A stretch of DNA of 64,000 nt from Eucalyptus grandis (GCF_016545825.1 NC_052612.1:3410001-3474000); one strand, 5' to 3'; counted from the first letter of the stretch, positions 24,016 to 36,445 are shown. Notes: generated by a model not told the origin, from the letters alone. Made by a program: numbers and translations.

Positions 24016-24447
24016 TCAAATGGAGCCATCTTGATGCTCACGATAACCGTTGTTGTAGGCGAATTCCACCCGATGAAGTTGATCTTCCCAACTTCCTTGA
24101 AGTCTATTACACACGCTCTCGCATGTCTTCAAGAGTCTCGAATTGTCCTTTCCAACCGGCCATCCATCCGAGGATGATATGCCGTCATCTGCATCAAGCT
24201 TTGTACCTAAAGCACTTTGCAAGCTCTTCCAAAAAGCAAAAAGAAATCTCGGGTCTCTATTAGATGTTATCGTAACCGGCACTCCATGCATACGAACCAC
24301 TTGACGCACATACAGGTCTGCGTGCCTATCAAGACTGAAGTCCTTTCGAACTACAATGAAGTGAGCCGACTTTGTCAGCCTGTCGACTACTACCCAAATC
24401 GAATCATTTCCTCTTTGACTCCTTGGTAGTCCAGTCATGAAATCCAT
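24016..24447 (-). pseudogene. Gypsy integrase catalytic core, broken
   Basis: The segment starts MDFMTGLPRS and includes WVVVDRLTKSAHF, the region with the first catalytic aspartate (VDR). The second aspartate region is altered: the family has a SDRDPRF-type motif and here SNRDPRF is seen. After WKSLQ the frame becomes irregular. Separated by stops from the zinc-binding part upstream, so not functional. Confidence 0.88.
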
Positions 24448-24528
24448 CGTGATATGCTCCCACTTCTATTCTGGGATTGCGAGAGGTTGCAGAAGTCCTC
24501 TCGGCTTGTAATGCTGGGCTTTTACTTG

Positions 24529-25128
24529 CTAACAGGTCAAACACTTAGCCACATGCTTGGCAATGTCCGCCTTCATACCTGACCACCAGTAGTGTTGACG
24601 CAAGTTCTGATACATCTTGGTACTTCCAGGATGACTACTGTAGCTGCTACGATGTGCTTCTGATAAAATTTCTTCTCTAAGCTCGACATCGTCAGGTACA
24701 ACCAAACGTCCTTGAAACCTTAGAATTCCGTCATCAGCAATATGAAAATCAACCTTCCTTTTATCTACGTCTTGCTGAAGAATTCTCTGTACATCTGCGT
24801 CTGTTGGTTGGAGTTGCTTGATTCTGACTTGAACATCTGGTTCAATCCTAAGGGTGGCCATAAGACTCGAGAGGTGGCCAACCTCAAATTTAAATTCCGA
24901 ATCCCGAGCTCTCTCGATTAAGTTCCACTCCTTAACTAAGATCCGTGCCACTGAAGACTTTCGACTCAATGCGTCGGCGACCTTGTTCGCCTTTCCCGGG
25001 TGATATAGAATATCACGCCGTAGTCTTTCAAGAATTCCATCCATCGACGCTGTCTCATGTTCAACTCCTTCGAGAGAACAAATATTTGAGACTTTGATGG
25101 TCCATGAAGATTTGAAATTTTTCACCAC
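24529..25128 (-). pseudogene. Gypsy RNase H end and integrase zinc-binding domain
   Basis: After a short degraded start, the segment has YHPGKANKVADALSRK (the end of RNase H) and then the linker. The HHCC integrase zinc finger follows: H in SEAHRS and SSHPGS, YWWSGMKADI, and CLTC at the end. Order and spacing agree with Ty3/Gypsy pol. The 200-codon frame is open but isolated from its neighbours by frameshifts. Confidence 0.9.
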
Positions 25129-25212
25129 ACAAATAATGTCTCCAAATCTTCAAAGACAAATATGATGGCTGCAAGTTCTAAGTCATGCGTCGATAGTTCA
25201 ATTCATGAGGTC

Positions 25213-26090
25213 TCAATCACGGAAGCGTATGCAACAACTCGCCATGTTGCATCGCACGCAACCCAATCCCCTAAATGATGCATCACTATAGATCTCGAAT
25301 CCTCCGGGACTAGATGGAATCGTCAGTACCGGTGCGGTAGTCAGCTTTTCCTTCAGCTCTTGAAAACTACGCTCACACTTGTCTGTCCATATGAACTTCT
25401 CGTCTTTCTTCGTGAGCTTTGTCAAAGGCGATGCTAACGCTGAGAAACCTTCCACAAACCATCTGTAATAACCTGCTAATCCCAGAATACTTCTGATCTC
25501 CGTCACCGATGCCTCTTGGTCTCGCCAATTGATCATGGCTTCTATCTTGCTCGGGTCGACGGAGATTCCTTCTCCGAAATCACATGACCTAAGAACGCAA
25601 CACGAGTCAACCAAAACTCACATTTGCTAAACTTAGCATACAACTCGATGAGTTCTTAAGGTCTCAAGCACTAATCTCGATGATTCTCATGCTCTTCATC
25701 ACTTCTCGAATAGACCAAGATGTCATTAATGAACACGATCACAAACTGATCCAAATATTCCTTGAACACTCTATTTGTCGAATCCATGACAAAGAATCGG
25801 AGTGTTCACTGTGCCAAATGATCTTACAATACTCGTAAAGACCATATCAAGTACGAACAAACCGTTTTCGTACAACCTCCTTCCCGGCTCGAATCGACAA
25901 CTTCATAATCTCAAGTCGACTTTTTAAAACATCGATACTCTTTATAACTAGTCACACCATTCATGGATCTTTGGCAAAGAACACTTGTCCTTGATCTTCA
26001 CCTAATTGAGTTGACGATGGTCGATGCAGACTCGCAACAAACCATCTTTCTTCTTCTCACAAACAAAACTGTCGTTTCCCAAAGTGATGC
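25213..26090 (-). pseudogene. Gypsy reverse transcriptase and RNase H, degenerate
   Basis: The downstream 133-codon piece reads [14 protein letters not shown], then [15 protein letters not shown] and FEIYSDAS: the thumb region and the first RNase H aspartate. Upstream the palm domain survives in fragments: VCIDHRQLN near 26000 and an active-site motif near 25715-25730, where the usual two aspartates read ND. Several stops and frameshifts lie between. It is inactive. Confidence 0.85.
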
Positions 26091-27429
26091 ACTAATATGC
26101 ACGAATTCCTCATTCATCAATCTTCAAATCTGCATCTTCAATTCTTTGACGGCGGTCTAATAGTTCTTGTGATAACACATCTAGAAATTCTTAGACCACT
26201 GAGATGTCCTCCATCTCTAGTTCTCCAATCTGTCCTACCCAAGATAATCGCCAAGCAACCTTGGCAACCTCCGTCTAACAAACAAGTTGCCTTCAACCAA
26301 CGAGATTAATGAAATCGAAGATTCTTTTCAACTTCCAATAACCTCGACACTTGCACATGCCAATGGACTAAACTGGATTACTCCAAGATCATGATTCAAT
26401 ATCACAAGGTGCTCCATGGACCCACACTATTCATGTGGCATCAAATTCACACCTTAGCAACTAGTCAAGCACAACTATTGCTAGTGATTCCCCTATCTTT
26501 CACTTTTAATTCAACAATTTAAGTTCTACCAATTCGGCACAAAACTATGCTGCGCTGCTCTAATAAAATCACTTAAAACACATTCTTTCTCTGATCGGTG
26601 CAAGGTCAATTCTACTCTCATTCCCTTCGCCATCCTAATGGTGTTCTGGCCGCAGTAGCGATGTCTATGCTACCTTAGACTTCCACTGACAGTACTTCAC
26701 CTGCTGGCCACGCTAGTCATCATCACAATATGTTCTAGTCATACTCGGACATTGAATTTATCCATGCTTCCTTCTACAATTCTGACACCTATCAGGTGAG
26801 TCTTCTATCTCCTGCCAAGTGACAACACACTCTTTCTGGTTGCCCCATCAGTCTGCTAAGACCACTCCTGACCGATTTCCATTTCTGCCTAAATTGGATC
26901 TATACCTCGGCTCGAATGCAATGACTCGCTCCCGAATCACATCTCCACTCTGGATCTCAGCAGGTGAGGCGACAACGGCAGTTGCAACACTGACGGCGGT
27001 TCGATCCTGAGCCTCCTGGCTCATCCAATTCCCAAGGAACACTAGCATCAGAACGATCCTATCGAACTTAGGATCATTCGACGTTGCTACACTAGTACCA
27101 ACCCGCGGTGGTACTTTTACACTCGAGCTGGCCAAAGCCAACACTCTGCCACAACCACCTCGGGTACTGACATTTGTCAGTGCATCATCCCGAGTCACAG
27201 AGGACATTGTCCTCTTACCAGGAGTTCTCAGCTCCTACTCGCTCATGGTTCAGTCTTTACACTAAAATCCGTCTTCCAAATCCACACTGGATTAGAAGAT
27301 GAGCGATCCACACACAACAAACAATTCTAGCATTCAAATAACACGTACATGCACCAAAGATGAATTTAAAGGCCTTTCCTACTAACTATCCCATGATCAT
27401 CGCTCCTTATCACTCCAATCTTGAACTTC
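26091..27429 (-). pseudogene. Gypsy 5' interior: probable gag and protease remnant
   Basis: This interval between the primer site and the reverse transcriptase should hold gag and protease. Only about 1.3 kb remains, so much is deleted. A 119-codon open segment (27207-26848) starts MSSVTRDDAL and shows no diagnostic zinc knuckle. The assignment is by position only. Confidence 0.5.
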
Positions 27430-27441
27430 GCTCTGATACCA
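27430..27441 (-). promoter_or_regulatory. Primer binding site, initiator Met tRNA type
   Basis: On the minus strand TGGTATCAGAGC is complementary to the 3' end of plant initiator methionine tRNA. It lies 11 bases after the 5' LTR (LTR end at 27453), which fixes the element's orientation. Confidence 0.92.
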
Positions 27442-27452
27442 CTTAAACTAGA

Positions 27453-30001
27453 TGTCACGCCCCGATCCTCAAGCACGCACACATCCTTCTCACTTGGTCG
27501 ATTTTATAATGCGATATCCCAGGACAATGTATCGTCGACCCTTTCATTTATTAAGCACATGCAGAAGTAGTTAGAATCCCCAGACAATAAAACGATGGGA
27601 TAGAAAAGCAGGGCCATATTTTTCATATTGAAATTTATACCCAAACTTTTATACAAAACACAAACCAGAGCACTTCACAACTTTTTATTCTATCTCTATC
27701 CACATCAAAATGGAGATCTCAAAAGAAGATAGAATCTCAATCCATCTGGGCCATACTCAAGGCCCCTCTCGGGATTATCTTCTTCTTCCAAAAATCCTTC
27801 TCCTCAAGTTTCACCTCCAAGTTCTCCTTCTCAGACTCCTCCTCATCAGCTTCTCATCGGGGTCCTGAAATGTTTTCCCTAAACTAGGATGAGACTACGT
27901 CTCAGCGAGTTCTACCCCACTAAGCCCGATTAGTAGACCATTATACTATAGGTTGCCTATACACGCACATGGCAGAAGACGTACCTTGGCCTCAGATCCC
28001 ACCTGTAAGTCAGTACAATTCGCAATAGACACCCAAGCAATCATATCACAGATCGAAGTATCGATCAAATCGACCTAGTCGATTATATGCCAACAAGACC
28101 ACTCATGGTCATTTCCATTCAACAATCAATTCACGACATCAAATCAAAGCAATGATCAATCGACCTAGTCGATTTCACGACAGCCTGACCATTTCCCGGT
28201 CATTCAAGCTATTGCTATTCAGTCATAATTAATAGAACCGATCACCGAGCCACGTGCATTCTCCGAGGTAATGCATTAATTTACCGAGCCCACGTGCCCT
28301 TTAAAATGCCATTCTGAATCAGCGAGCCCACGTGCATTCTCCGAGGCAATGCATCAAGTCACCGAGCCCACGTGTCTCTTCAAGATGCCAAATTTACTCA
28401 TTGAGACCACATGCATTCTCCGAGGTAATGCATCAAATTACCGAGCCCACGTGTCTCTTTCAAGATGCCACACTTAATCACCGAGCCACATGCATTCTCC
28501 AAGGCGACATACTTTGTCACCGAGCCATGTGCATTCTCTGAGGTGATATATCTAATCATCAAGCCCCGTGCATTCTCCAAGGCGACGTACTAATCATCGA
28601 GCCACGTGCATTCTCCGAAGTGATATACCAAATCACCGAGCCACGTGCATTCTCCGAGATGATGTACTATTCACCGAGCCACGTGCCTTTCATGATGATT
28701 CATCTCATTTCTAAAGTAATTATTCACAACCTTTATTCGTACTCAATTTACCCAAATAATCAATTTAGGAACATATCCTAAATATCCACCATTAAATCAA
28801 TTTGGCACAATTCAAAGCTCAAATAAATAAACGGACTGTGCCACGACAATCAGCACGAGATTTCGGTCGTCGGCCATCTCAAACTTAATTTTCGAAAAAT
28901 AAATAAATAATTAATTAATTTCGAAAATTAATTATTAAATATTAAAAATTATGTTTAGCTCAAAATAAGGCCCAATTAAATAAACGAATTGCACCACAAT
29001 CACCAGCATAAATTTCCGGTCACAGGCCATCCCAGTTGAATTTTCAGGAAATAAATAATTAATTAATTAATTTCGAAAATTAAATAATTAATATTAAAAT
29101 TCAATTTATCTCAAAATAAAGTCCGATTAAATAAACGGACTTCACCACAGTCATCAGCATAATATTCCGGTCATTGGCCATCCTAGTTGAATTTTCGGAA
29201 AATAAATAAATAATTAATTTAATTCCGAAAATAATATTTAAATGCCAAAAATCCCACTTAGGCCTGAATCGCCAAATTGAAGCCCGATTAGGGGTCGAAA
29301 AATTCCCGAGATGCTTCCCAATAAATAGTAAACCACGTCTACTTGCTAATTGCGCAATCAATTTATCTAAATCACATCACAATTGACTAATAATTGCTAA
29401 TTTATTCTAATCTAACAACCTAAACATAATTAATTAAAACTAAACCAACCTTAAGCATAATTAGCCAACTAATCCGGGATTAGTGAGATTACTCACTAAA
29501 TCGCGCGCAAATCGGATAAATCCGACGGCGGCGACGCGAGGAACGAAACTTCCCAAAGCGACTCATGGATCCGGGGCCCGGAAACCGCCCAAAAGCGGGC
29601 CCGAAGTCGCTGGGAACCCACTCGTGGGTTTTCTGGTCGGGACTGGCCGGGGCTGCTCCAGCGGCTAGGGCGGTGAGGGGAGGCCGGCGGAGGGTGAGGG
29701 GGACGCTGGGGACGTCGGGTGGTGGCCGGATGAAGTTGGGCGGTGGCCGAACGCGGCTAATTGGGGCAAAACAGGGGCGAAATAGGGCTGGGCCGAGCGG
29801 GAGAGGGACGCCTGGGCGCGGCCTGGGCGCGAGGAACGGTGGCTGGATGCACAGCGTCGGGCGGGCGGCCGTCGCGAGCGTGCGAGCGGCGGTGCGGCGG
29901 CGGGACGGGCGGCGACGGGGCTGCAGCTTCTGCTCAAGCTTCTGGTTCGCTCGCTCGGACGTGCGGAGGAAGGAAGTAGAAGAAGAAGAAGAAGAAGAAG
30001 A

Positions 30002-30037
<36 letters not shown>

Positions 30038-30574
30038 AAGGTTGGACCAGTCAAAAGGGAAGAGAGAGAGAGAGGAATCGGTGGGGGCTGTCCGCACGGG
30101 AGAAAAGGGAGAGGGAAGAGAGAGAAAAGAGAGAAAAAGAAGAGAGAGGGAGAGAGAGAAAAATAAAATAAAAATAACACTTATTCTTATTTTCTTTTCT
30201 TTTCTCTTTCCCTTTTCATTTCCTTTCGGGCTTCAATTTTTCTTCCGATAATTTCTTTCTTGAAATTTCGGACTCGTCAATAAATTGACGAGCGATGAGA
30301 CAGGATCCTAAAAATAAGAATTACGACGCGTTTAAAATTCGATTCTCAAAATCGAGTTCAATTTCGTGGTTAAAAATCGATCAGATGTGATTTTAGCCAA
30401 ATCCAACCAATTATGTAGCTTTTAGGGATTTTACAGCTGATACATCCCTTAACGGCTTTACCCAATAGGTTAGTTAACTCGTGAGTGATCAGCTTAGAGA
30501 AAAAGAGCCATAGGCACGTTGACGAAATGCCCATTTCACTTTATCAAAACGGGGTCAAATTTCAGAATGTCACA
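27453..30574 (-). repeat. 5' LTR of the Gypsy element
   Basis: 3,122 bases, the partner of 20270-23368. In window orientation it contains the CACGTG array at about 28240-28690, AT-rich units at about 28800-29240, the GC block at 29510-29960 and GAA/GA runs near 29975-30035. The insertion is bounded on this side by GATTG at 30575-30579. Confidence 0.92.
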
Positions 30575-30639
30575 GATTGTCTTTTCTTTTCTTTCCGGAT
30601 CTATTTTAGGAGTTTGTGTATGAATAAATTTCTACAACT

Positions 30640-31740
30640 GATCTTTGGTGAATGCATAGACCGGTTTGGCTGGATGGGGAGAAAGGGAAGAGAATCAAGT
30701 TTTTGAACATGTGAAATGGAAGATTACGGAAGAGTGCCTTTATAAAATCCAGCCACAAATATGATCAAACTAAGTGTGTAATTCTCAATCAAAGGTGAGA
30801 AGGAAAGAGAGAGAATCAACTTTTTGAACTTGCAAAATCAAAGATTAGGGAAGAGTGCGTTTATAAAATCAAGCCACAAATCTAATCAAATTGAGAATGT
30901 GATTCTCAGCCCGAGGGGGAAGGAATGAGAATCATCTTTTGCAAATTGCAAACTCAAAGATTAGGGAAGAGTACGTATATAAAATCAAGTTTAGGGAAGA
31001 GTGCATTTATTAAAAAAAAACAAAGCCACCAATCTAATCAAATTAATAATGTACTTCTCAACCAGAGGGGGGGAAGGAAAGAGAATCAACTTTTGAACAT
31101 GTAAAATCTAAGATTAGGAATAATGCGTTTATAAAATCAAGCCACAAATTGATCAAATTGAGGATGTGATTCTCGGCCAGAGTGGAGAAGGAAAGAGAAT
31201 TTTAAAGAAGAGTGCATTAATAAAATCAAGCCACAAATTCTCAGACTTTTGAAAGTGTGAAATCAAAGATTAGGAATAGTGCGTTTATAAAATCAACCCA
31301 CAAATCTAATCAAATTGGAAATGTGATTCTCAGCCAGAGGGGGAGAAGGAAAAAGAATCAACTTTTGCAAACTGCAAGCTTCAAGATTAGGGAAGAGTGC
31401 ATTTATACAATCAAGCCATAAATTTGATCAAATTGAGAAAGTGATTCTCAACCAAAGGGGGAGAAAGAAAGAGAATCAACTTTTCGACCGTGCGAAATCG
31501 AAGATTAGGGAAGAGTGCGTTTATAAAATCAAGCCACAAATCTAATCTAATTGAGAATGTGATTCTTGGCTAGAGAATCAACTTTTTGAACGTGTGAAAT
31601 TGAAGATTGGGGAAGTGTGCGTATATAAAATCAAGCCACAAGAATGTGATTCTTGGTTAGAGGGTGAGGAGGAACGAGAATAAACTTCTTGCACGAGTGA
31701 AATTGAAGATTAGAAGAGAAAAGCAAAGGAGATTCTGCGG
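30640..31740. repeat. Minisatellite array, about 120 bp unit, unit M1
   Basis: About nine imperfect units. Each has GATTAGGGAAGAGTGCGTTTATAAAATCAAGCC, then an AATTGAGAATGTGATTCTC part, then a purine-rich GAGGGGGAGAAGGAAAGAGA part. Spacing varies between about 100 and 155 bp. Each unit keeps a TATAAA string. The array continues the unit interrupted by the Gypsy element and is paralogous to 35770-38790. No ORF is conserved between units. Confidence 0.9.
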
Positions 31741-31779
31741 GGGGAATGACAAGGTAGAGTATATTTTTTTAAAGGTAAA

Positions 31780-32470
31780 ACTTGGTCTTATACAAAAAGA
31801 GTGACTAGGCCCTTAAAAGAGACACCTAGGCTTTCTTCTCGGCAATATTCACGAAGGAGTCAGTTAATAATAATGTGGAATGGAGAAATAGAGAATTCTT
31901 TTATATATTTCAATGTGTAATAATGAGAACATAAGCCTATTTATAGGCTTTACAAGTTGACTATTTATAGCAATAAAATATTACACGATCAATTACAGTC
32001 AATCATAAGGATATCCAAAATATTATAGAATATTATGCATATCAAGAATATCGTAAATAGTCTAAATATCTCTAATATTCTCCCTCAAAGTCAAGCTAAT
32101 ATTGAGGAAGTCACTGGAGTTTGAAGAAAAGATCCTGAAAACGTTCGGTGGATGTACCTTTGTGGAAATATCATCAGTCTTATTAGTAGATTAAGTGGAA
32201 ACAAATTGTTCGGTATCATGAACCTTGTGATTTTGTATGAAATGGCGGTCAATTTTAGTATGTTTGGAGCGCTCATGGAAAACATCATTTGTGAACTATT
32301 TGAGTAGCACCTCATTTGTCGCAGTAAATGACTATTTCACTGTTATGACGTACCCCTATGTCTTTTAATAACTGCTGTAACTAAAGTAATTTTGATGTCA
32401 TGTCAATAAGAGCACGATATTCCACTTCAATGCTAAATCGAGCAACAACATTCTGTTTTTATTAAAATAT
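31780..32470 (-). mobile_element. Ty1/Copia remnant: end of RNase H plus adjoining LTR
   Basis: On the minus strand 32465-32105 reads with interruptions as the end of Copia RNase H: VARFSIEVEYRAL, then YCDK, then ERSKHTKIDRHFI, then STKVHPP. These are the residues around its acidic active site and tail. A purine tract TTGAGGGAGA follows, then about 300 bases of LTR-like sequence with CTATAAATAG-type strings (about 32080 to 31780). The other LTR and the rest of the element are absent, so this is a fragment. The exact left end is uncertain. Confidence 0.8.
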
Positions 32471-32970
32471 GTTTCAAGTTTGAGCCTCTAGATGAAACTC
32501 AACCCAAGATTAATTGTTACTTGTGGAGAGAGGTTCGAAGTCAAGTAACGCAGATTAAGAAAATGATTTCTGTGATTGGAATCGCGATCAGGACGCAGAG
32601 GCAATATCAACTCTCCTACTGCGCGTTCGAGTGTGTCGCTAAAGTTGGAAAGTCCACTATGGACTTTGAATTTGACCGTGACTTGGTGATCATGGGTTCT
32701 CACTTATAAATATCTCTTGTGAGCAAAATTGCGGTTTTTTGAGAAGTGCCGTTTTCAGTGAGTACCGTGGAATCAGTGAGCGATGTCCATTGGTGTTGGG
32801 AGCCTGTCATTGGGTCTTTCTTTGTGGAATTACCTCAATCGTTTATGTGTTGAAGCCAACAAATTCTTGTGGTAAGAATTCTCATATAATTTCCTCGCAA
32901 GATTAAAAGATTACTTAGCGAGAAATTGTGGTTTAAATATTGTATGAGTAGTTGAGGCTTGGGAAACACT
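32471..32970. other. Unassigned spacer between the Copia remnant and unit M2
   Basis: No ORF longer than about 70 codons and no recognised domain. A TTATAAATATCTC string near 32704 could be an LTR promoter of another Copia copy, but no partner LTR is seen. The M2 duplication starts at about 32970, where similarity to 17190 begins. Confidence 0.4.
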
Positions 32971-33148
32971 ATGGGAAATTTCTTTTCCCCCTGGCTTCGG
33001 CCTCTATCATGCAAGAAAATATTTGGTACATCAGATTTTCCATATGCGATAAAATGCTTTATAAATTTGTAGACGTGTGTCAAGGTGGGCCCCACTTGTC
33101 AAATTACCCCGTCTACTCTCTCCTCCCTTCCGTTTCTCAACGTAACAT

Positions 33149-33150
<2 letters not shown>

Positions 33151-33187
<37 letters not shown>
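33151..33187. repeat. (CT)n microsatellite
   Basis: About 18 CT units. The paralogous sites at 17572 and 54842 have only a few units in the same context (AACATGCT before, AACTTCTCTTTTCTTC after), so it expanded in unit M2. Confidence 0.93.
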
Positions 33188-33188
<1 letters not shown>

Positions 33189-33319
33189 ACTTCTCTTTTC
33201 TTCCTTTTCATTTGGAGAAAAGACACCCGAGCGAAGGTCCATCGTCACCTCTCCAATTCGTTGTCTACCCTCTCCGTTACTCTCTCTAAGCTTTGGGATA
33301 TAGCTGTGTTTCAAATTCA

Positions 33320-33620
33320 GGAAACAAATGGAGCATCTAACACTCCATCATACTAAACTTCTCGCTTTAGGTCTTTGGGAAGCTTTGGCTCCAAATATTT
33401 ATGCTTTAGTTCGCGTCTTAATAGGAATAACGATATTAGTAGGGTACATATGAGCTCAGAATTATTTAAGGTAGACTTGATCATCGTGAGTTTTTTAAAT
33501 GTTAAATAGACATTTTTCACAAAGGGTTTGGAGATGTTTAGTATTAAAAAATTGTTATTTCCCCATCCAAGACATACCAATAAGTAGGTATGAGAGGATT
33601 AATGTCATAACTCAAATTTA
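33320..33620 (+). pseudogene. Eroded DUF4220 first-exon remnant, unit M2
   Basis: Counterpart of 17725-18050. AAATGGAGCATCTAACACTCC followed by TAAACTTCTCGCTTTAGG matches the start region of the intact gene, but stops occur in all frames. Confidence 0.5.
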
Positions 33621-33980
33621 AAAGAACTACTTTTAATCTTAAAATAAAATTTGCGATGGAATTTTACACGACTTTAAATGTCCATCTGTATACAATTGGT
33701 CGCACTTCAATCAACAAAAATGATATGCAAGTATCTTGTTTTCACGACCACGGTAGAATGATTATATTATGTAATATAGATTCTTGTCCGGCAATCTAAC
33801 TGCGCTCACACCACTCATGGCAGGAGAGGCGGAGCGAGGCAAGTGCTATGCACGTGATGCTTTATCCTCCCAAGTTCCCCGTTCCTCCTTGTAAAGTCTA
33901 CAGAGCACTGTCTTTTTATGCATGTAAGCCCTTTAATGGATAGTTGAGAGGAGTCTTAAAAATTCAAACTAAGCAAAAAC

Positions 33981-34230
33981 ATGACATTTTCCTGTACTTA
34001 GGATCCGTAGAACAATTGGAACATCCGAAATTTCATTACTCTAAGCCTCTCACTTTAGATATTTCTCATTTTATTAGCACATTTTAGAAAAATTAAAAAA
34101 GAATAAAAGGAATCGCCAAATATTTTCTCTCTTGTCGTTGGCCAATTTGATGGCTGACTGGGTAATTACATTCGCAATTGGGCTCATCTCCCACAACCAA
34201 GGCAATTTGTCGCCCATGCAGCTGAAATAG
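33981..34230 (+). pseudogene. DUF4220 N-terminal fragment, unit M2
   Basis: Starts at ATG 33981 and parallels 18443-18688. The membrane-segment part around 34120-34225 is recognisable (MADWVI, then FAIGLISHNQGN after small shifts), and it ends at the same stop after QLK. Several stops and indels interrupt it. The C-terminal part of the family is absent. Confidence 0.78.
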
Positions 34231-35710
34231 ACTGAGCACTTTTGACTTTTTGACCCTCATTTCTCTTGTAGCTGAAAGCCGATAGATTACACTTGCAAGA
34301 CACATTCACTAATCTCACACTTGCACGCTTGTTCTTAAAATGATTACAATGCAACGGGAACCCTTCACAGAAATTATCAAATCAGAACAATGGCACTTTC
34401 TGATTACAAAAGAAAGATGAAGTACACATGACACGTCAACATAACTCAAACCCGACATTCTAACAAGCTGATTTGAGTTTTCACTATTATTGGTAACAGG
34501 AATAATTATTCTTTTACAACAAAAAGGTATACAATGTCATTAATCTGCGAGGCCGAACTTCTGCAACATCACCATTGCGGAGTGGCCGGCAGCCCCTCCG
34601 TCATAAATTTCACGGTTAACTAAATAGTGCGTCAATTAGAATTTAAACCGGCCAAATTTCAAAATCAAGGTCTTCAGAGTTTCATATTCATGTACATGGG
34701 TCTGTTTCCACGGTAAAGAATTGTCGGTCTCTTGTTATTTCTGTGATGTCTGATCTTTAGCCGAAGTGAAGGAAACCGCCAATTGCGCAATTTTCATGTC
34801 TTTGATTGACCAACAAACCTTATCCTGCAAAGACGTTGTGAATGTCCTTAACAAGCCAAACAATCATAGCGACAACAACGCATTGTCATCAGGAATATCA
34901 AAGCCCAAGGAGATGGAGATGAAAATGAGCCACCCAACCTCTAGAATCTCTCGAGCACGGCATTTTACCATGTCACAAGTTAATCCTTACATTATGTTTC
35001 TTTGCCTTTTGCTAGGCAATTTGAAGTGACAATGCGGCATCGAAGCAAGAACGATGACTCCAAGGGGAAAATGTTGGTAGACAAAGTCATTGCAGCTAAA
35101 AATGCATTGGGACCATTTTCAAAGGCGGGCATTTTTTTTATTTTTTGATTTAAATTAAACCAAAAGTATTTTTTTTATTATCCCATCAAAAGTTAAAATA
35201 TTTTTCTTTTCAAATTATAAAATATTATGAAAAGTTTAAATGTGAGTCCCCTGTCAACATTCGAGTAATATGAAAGTTTCAGGAGTTCTTTATTTGAAAA
35301 AAGAAGTAGAAGAAGTTAAAAGTGCGTGGTGAAACCTAAATGTTGGTGATCCATCTGGTTATTCATTAGATAGAAAAACTAAGAATCAATTCTCACCCCA
35401 GATAAAAAAAATTAGTAAATTGTATTTGCACATTAAGGTCATTTTTTCCTTTAATAGCATTAAGCCCACATGAGTTACATACTATTTGGACTGGTACATG
35501 AAGGTTTTGAGCTTAATTAGAATAATTTGGACTAAGCCTCTAGACCATGAATTTTGGCCCAGCCCATTAGAGAAAAAACAGCTGAAAATTGTGGCGTTGA
35601 ATTAGAAATTCCCGAAAGCTCTTCCCTCCTTTGAAGCTCCCGTAGGCTTTCAACTTCAGTTTCTAAAGCTGAGAGTCTCCTTAGTCTTTGATTTTCCTTT
35701 TCTTTGCTTC
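34231..35710 (+). repeat. Conserved spacer of unit M2; holds the empty Gypsy site
   Basis: Counterpart of 18689-20264. The shared open segment starts at 34766 (MKETANCAIF) and the second (MRHRSKNDDSKGK) lies near 35031-35125, after a TTGCTAG site. The end, CTTTGCTTCGATTGTCTTTTC, is the unoccupied version of the Gypsy target. Confidence 0.6.
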
Positions 35711-36204
35711 GATTGTCTTTTCTTTTCTTTCCTGATTTGTTTTAGGTTCTGTAATTGATCTTTGGTGAATGTGTAGACCAGTTTGGCTAGAGGGGGAGAA
35801 GGGAAAAAGAATTGACTTCTTGAACGTGTGAAATGGAAGATTAGGGAAGAGAGTCTTTATAAAAATCCAGCCACAAATCTAATTGAATCGAGAGGGTGAT
35901 TCTCAACCAAAGGGGGAGAAGGAAAGAGAATCGACTTTTGGACTTGTGAAATCAAAGATTAGGGAAGAGTGCATTTATAAAATCAAGCCACAAATCTAAT
36001 CAAATTGAGAATGTGATTCTCAACTAGAGGGGAAGAAGGAAAGAGAATCAACTTTTTCAAATTGGGAACTCAAAAATTAGGGAAGAGTGTGTTTATAAAA
36101 TCAAGCTTAGGGAAGGGTGCATTTATAAAATCAAGCCACAAATCTGATCAAATTGAGAATTGATTCTCAGCCAGAGGGGGAGAAGAAAAGAGAACAAACT
36201 TTTT

Positions 36205-36445
36205 TTTTTTTTGGGTAAATTAAGAATATATTGAGCTTGAACCGAAACTATACAAAAGGACCAGCGTAAAAAACTTGCACTCATAAACCAGTCAAAATGA
36301 GTGGAAGAGTGCCGTCAAAAAACGACCAACAGCCACCAAAACAAAGGCAACAGAACCAAAACAAGGTAGGGACCGGCCTAGACAATGACAACAAAACCAA
36401 CAAAACAACAATGGGACCAGCCAACAAGAGGCAACTATAGGGAGG
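36205..36445 (-). mobile_element. Short retroposon with poly(T)/poly(A) tail and 11 bp duplication
   Basis: About 240 bp flanked by ACAAACTTTTT (36194-36204 and 36446-36456). The left end is a T run, so the tail lies at the 3' end of the minus strand. The body has no ORF. It could be a truncated LINE 3' UTR or a SINE; no A or B box is evident, so the LINE end is favoured. Confidence 0.75.

Larger units (their letters stand above)
20270..30574 (-). mobile_element. Ty3/Gypsy LTR retrotransposon, degenerate
   Basis: Two 3.1 kb direct LTRs flank a 4.1 kb interior. Read on the minus strand, the order is 5' LTR (27453-30574), primer binding site, a gag-like region, reverse transcriptase, RNase H, integrase, polypurine tract and 3' LTR (20270-23368). 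Integrase after RNase H defines the Ty3/Gypsy order. LTRs begin TGTGACA and end GTGACA on that strand. The interior is short and broken by stops and frameshifts in every domain, so the element is not autonomous. By eye, the first about 170 bases of the two LTRs (window orientation) differ at about ten positions, all transitions, so the insertion is not very recent. Confidence 0.93.

Noticed and set aside
26819..27010. Plus-strand ORFs inside the Gypsy interior
   Set aside because: Antisense shadows of the minus-strand element.
32488..32709. Small ORFs on both strands between the Copia remnant and M2
   Set aside because: No similarity recognised and no copy elsewhere in the window.
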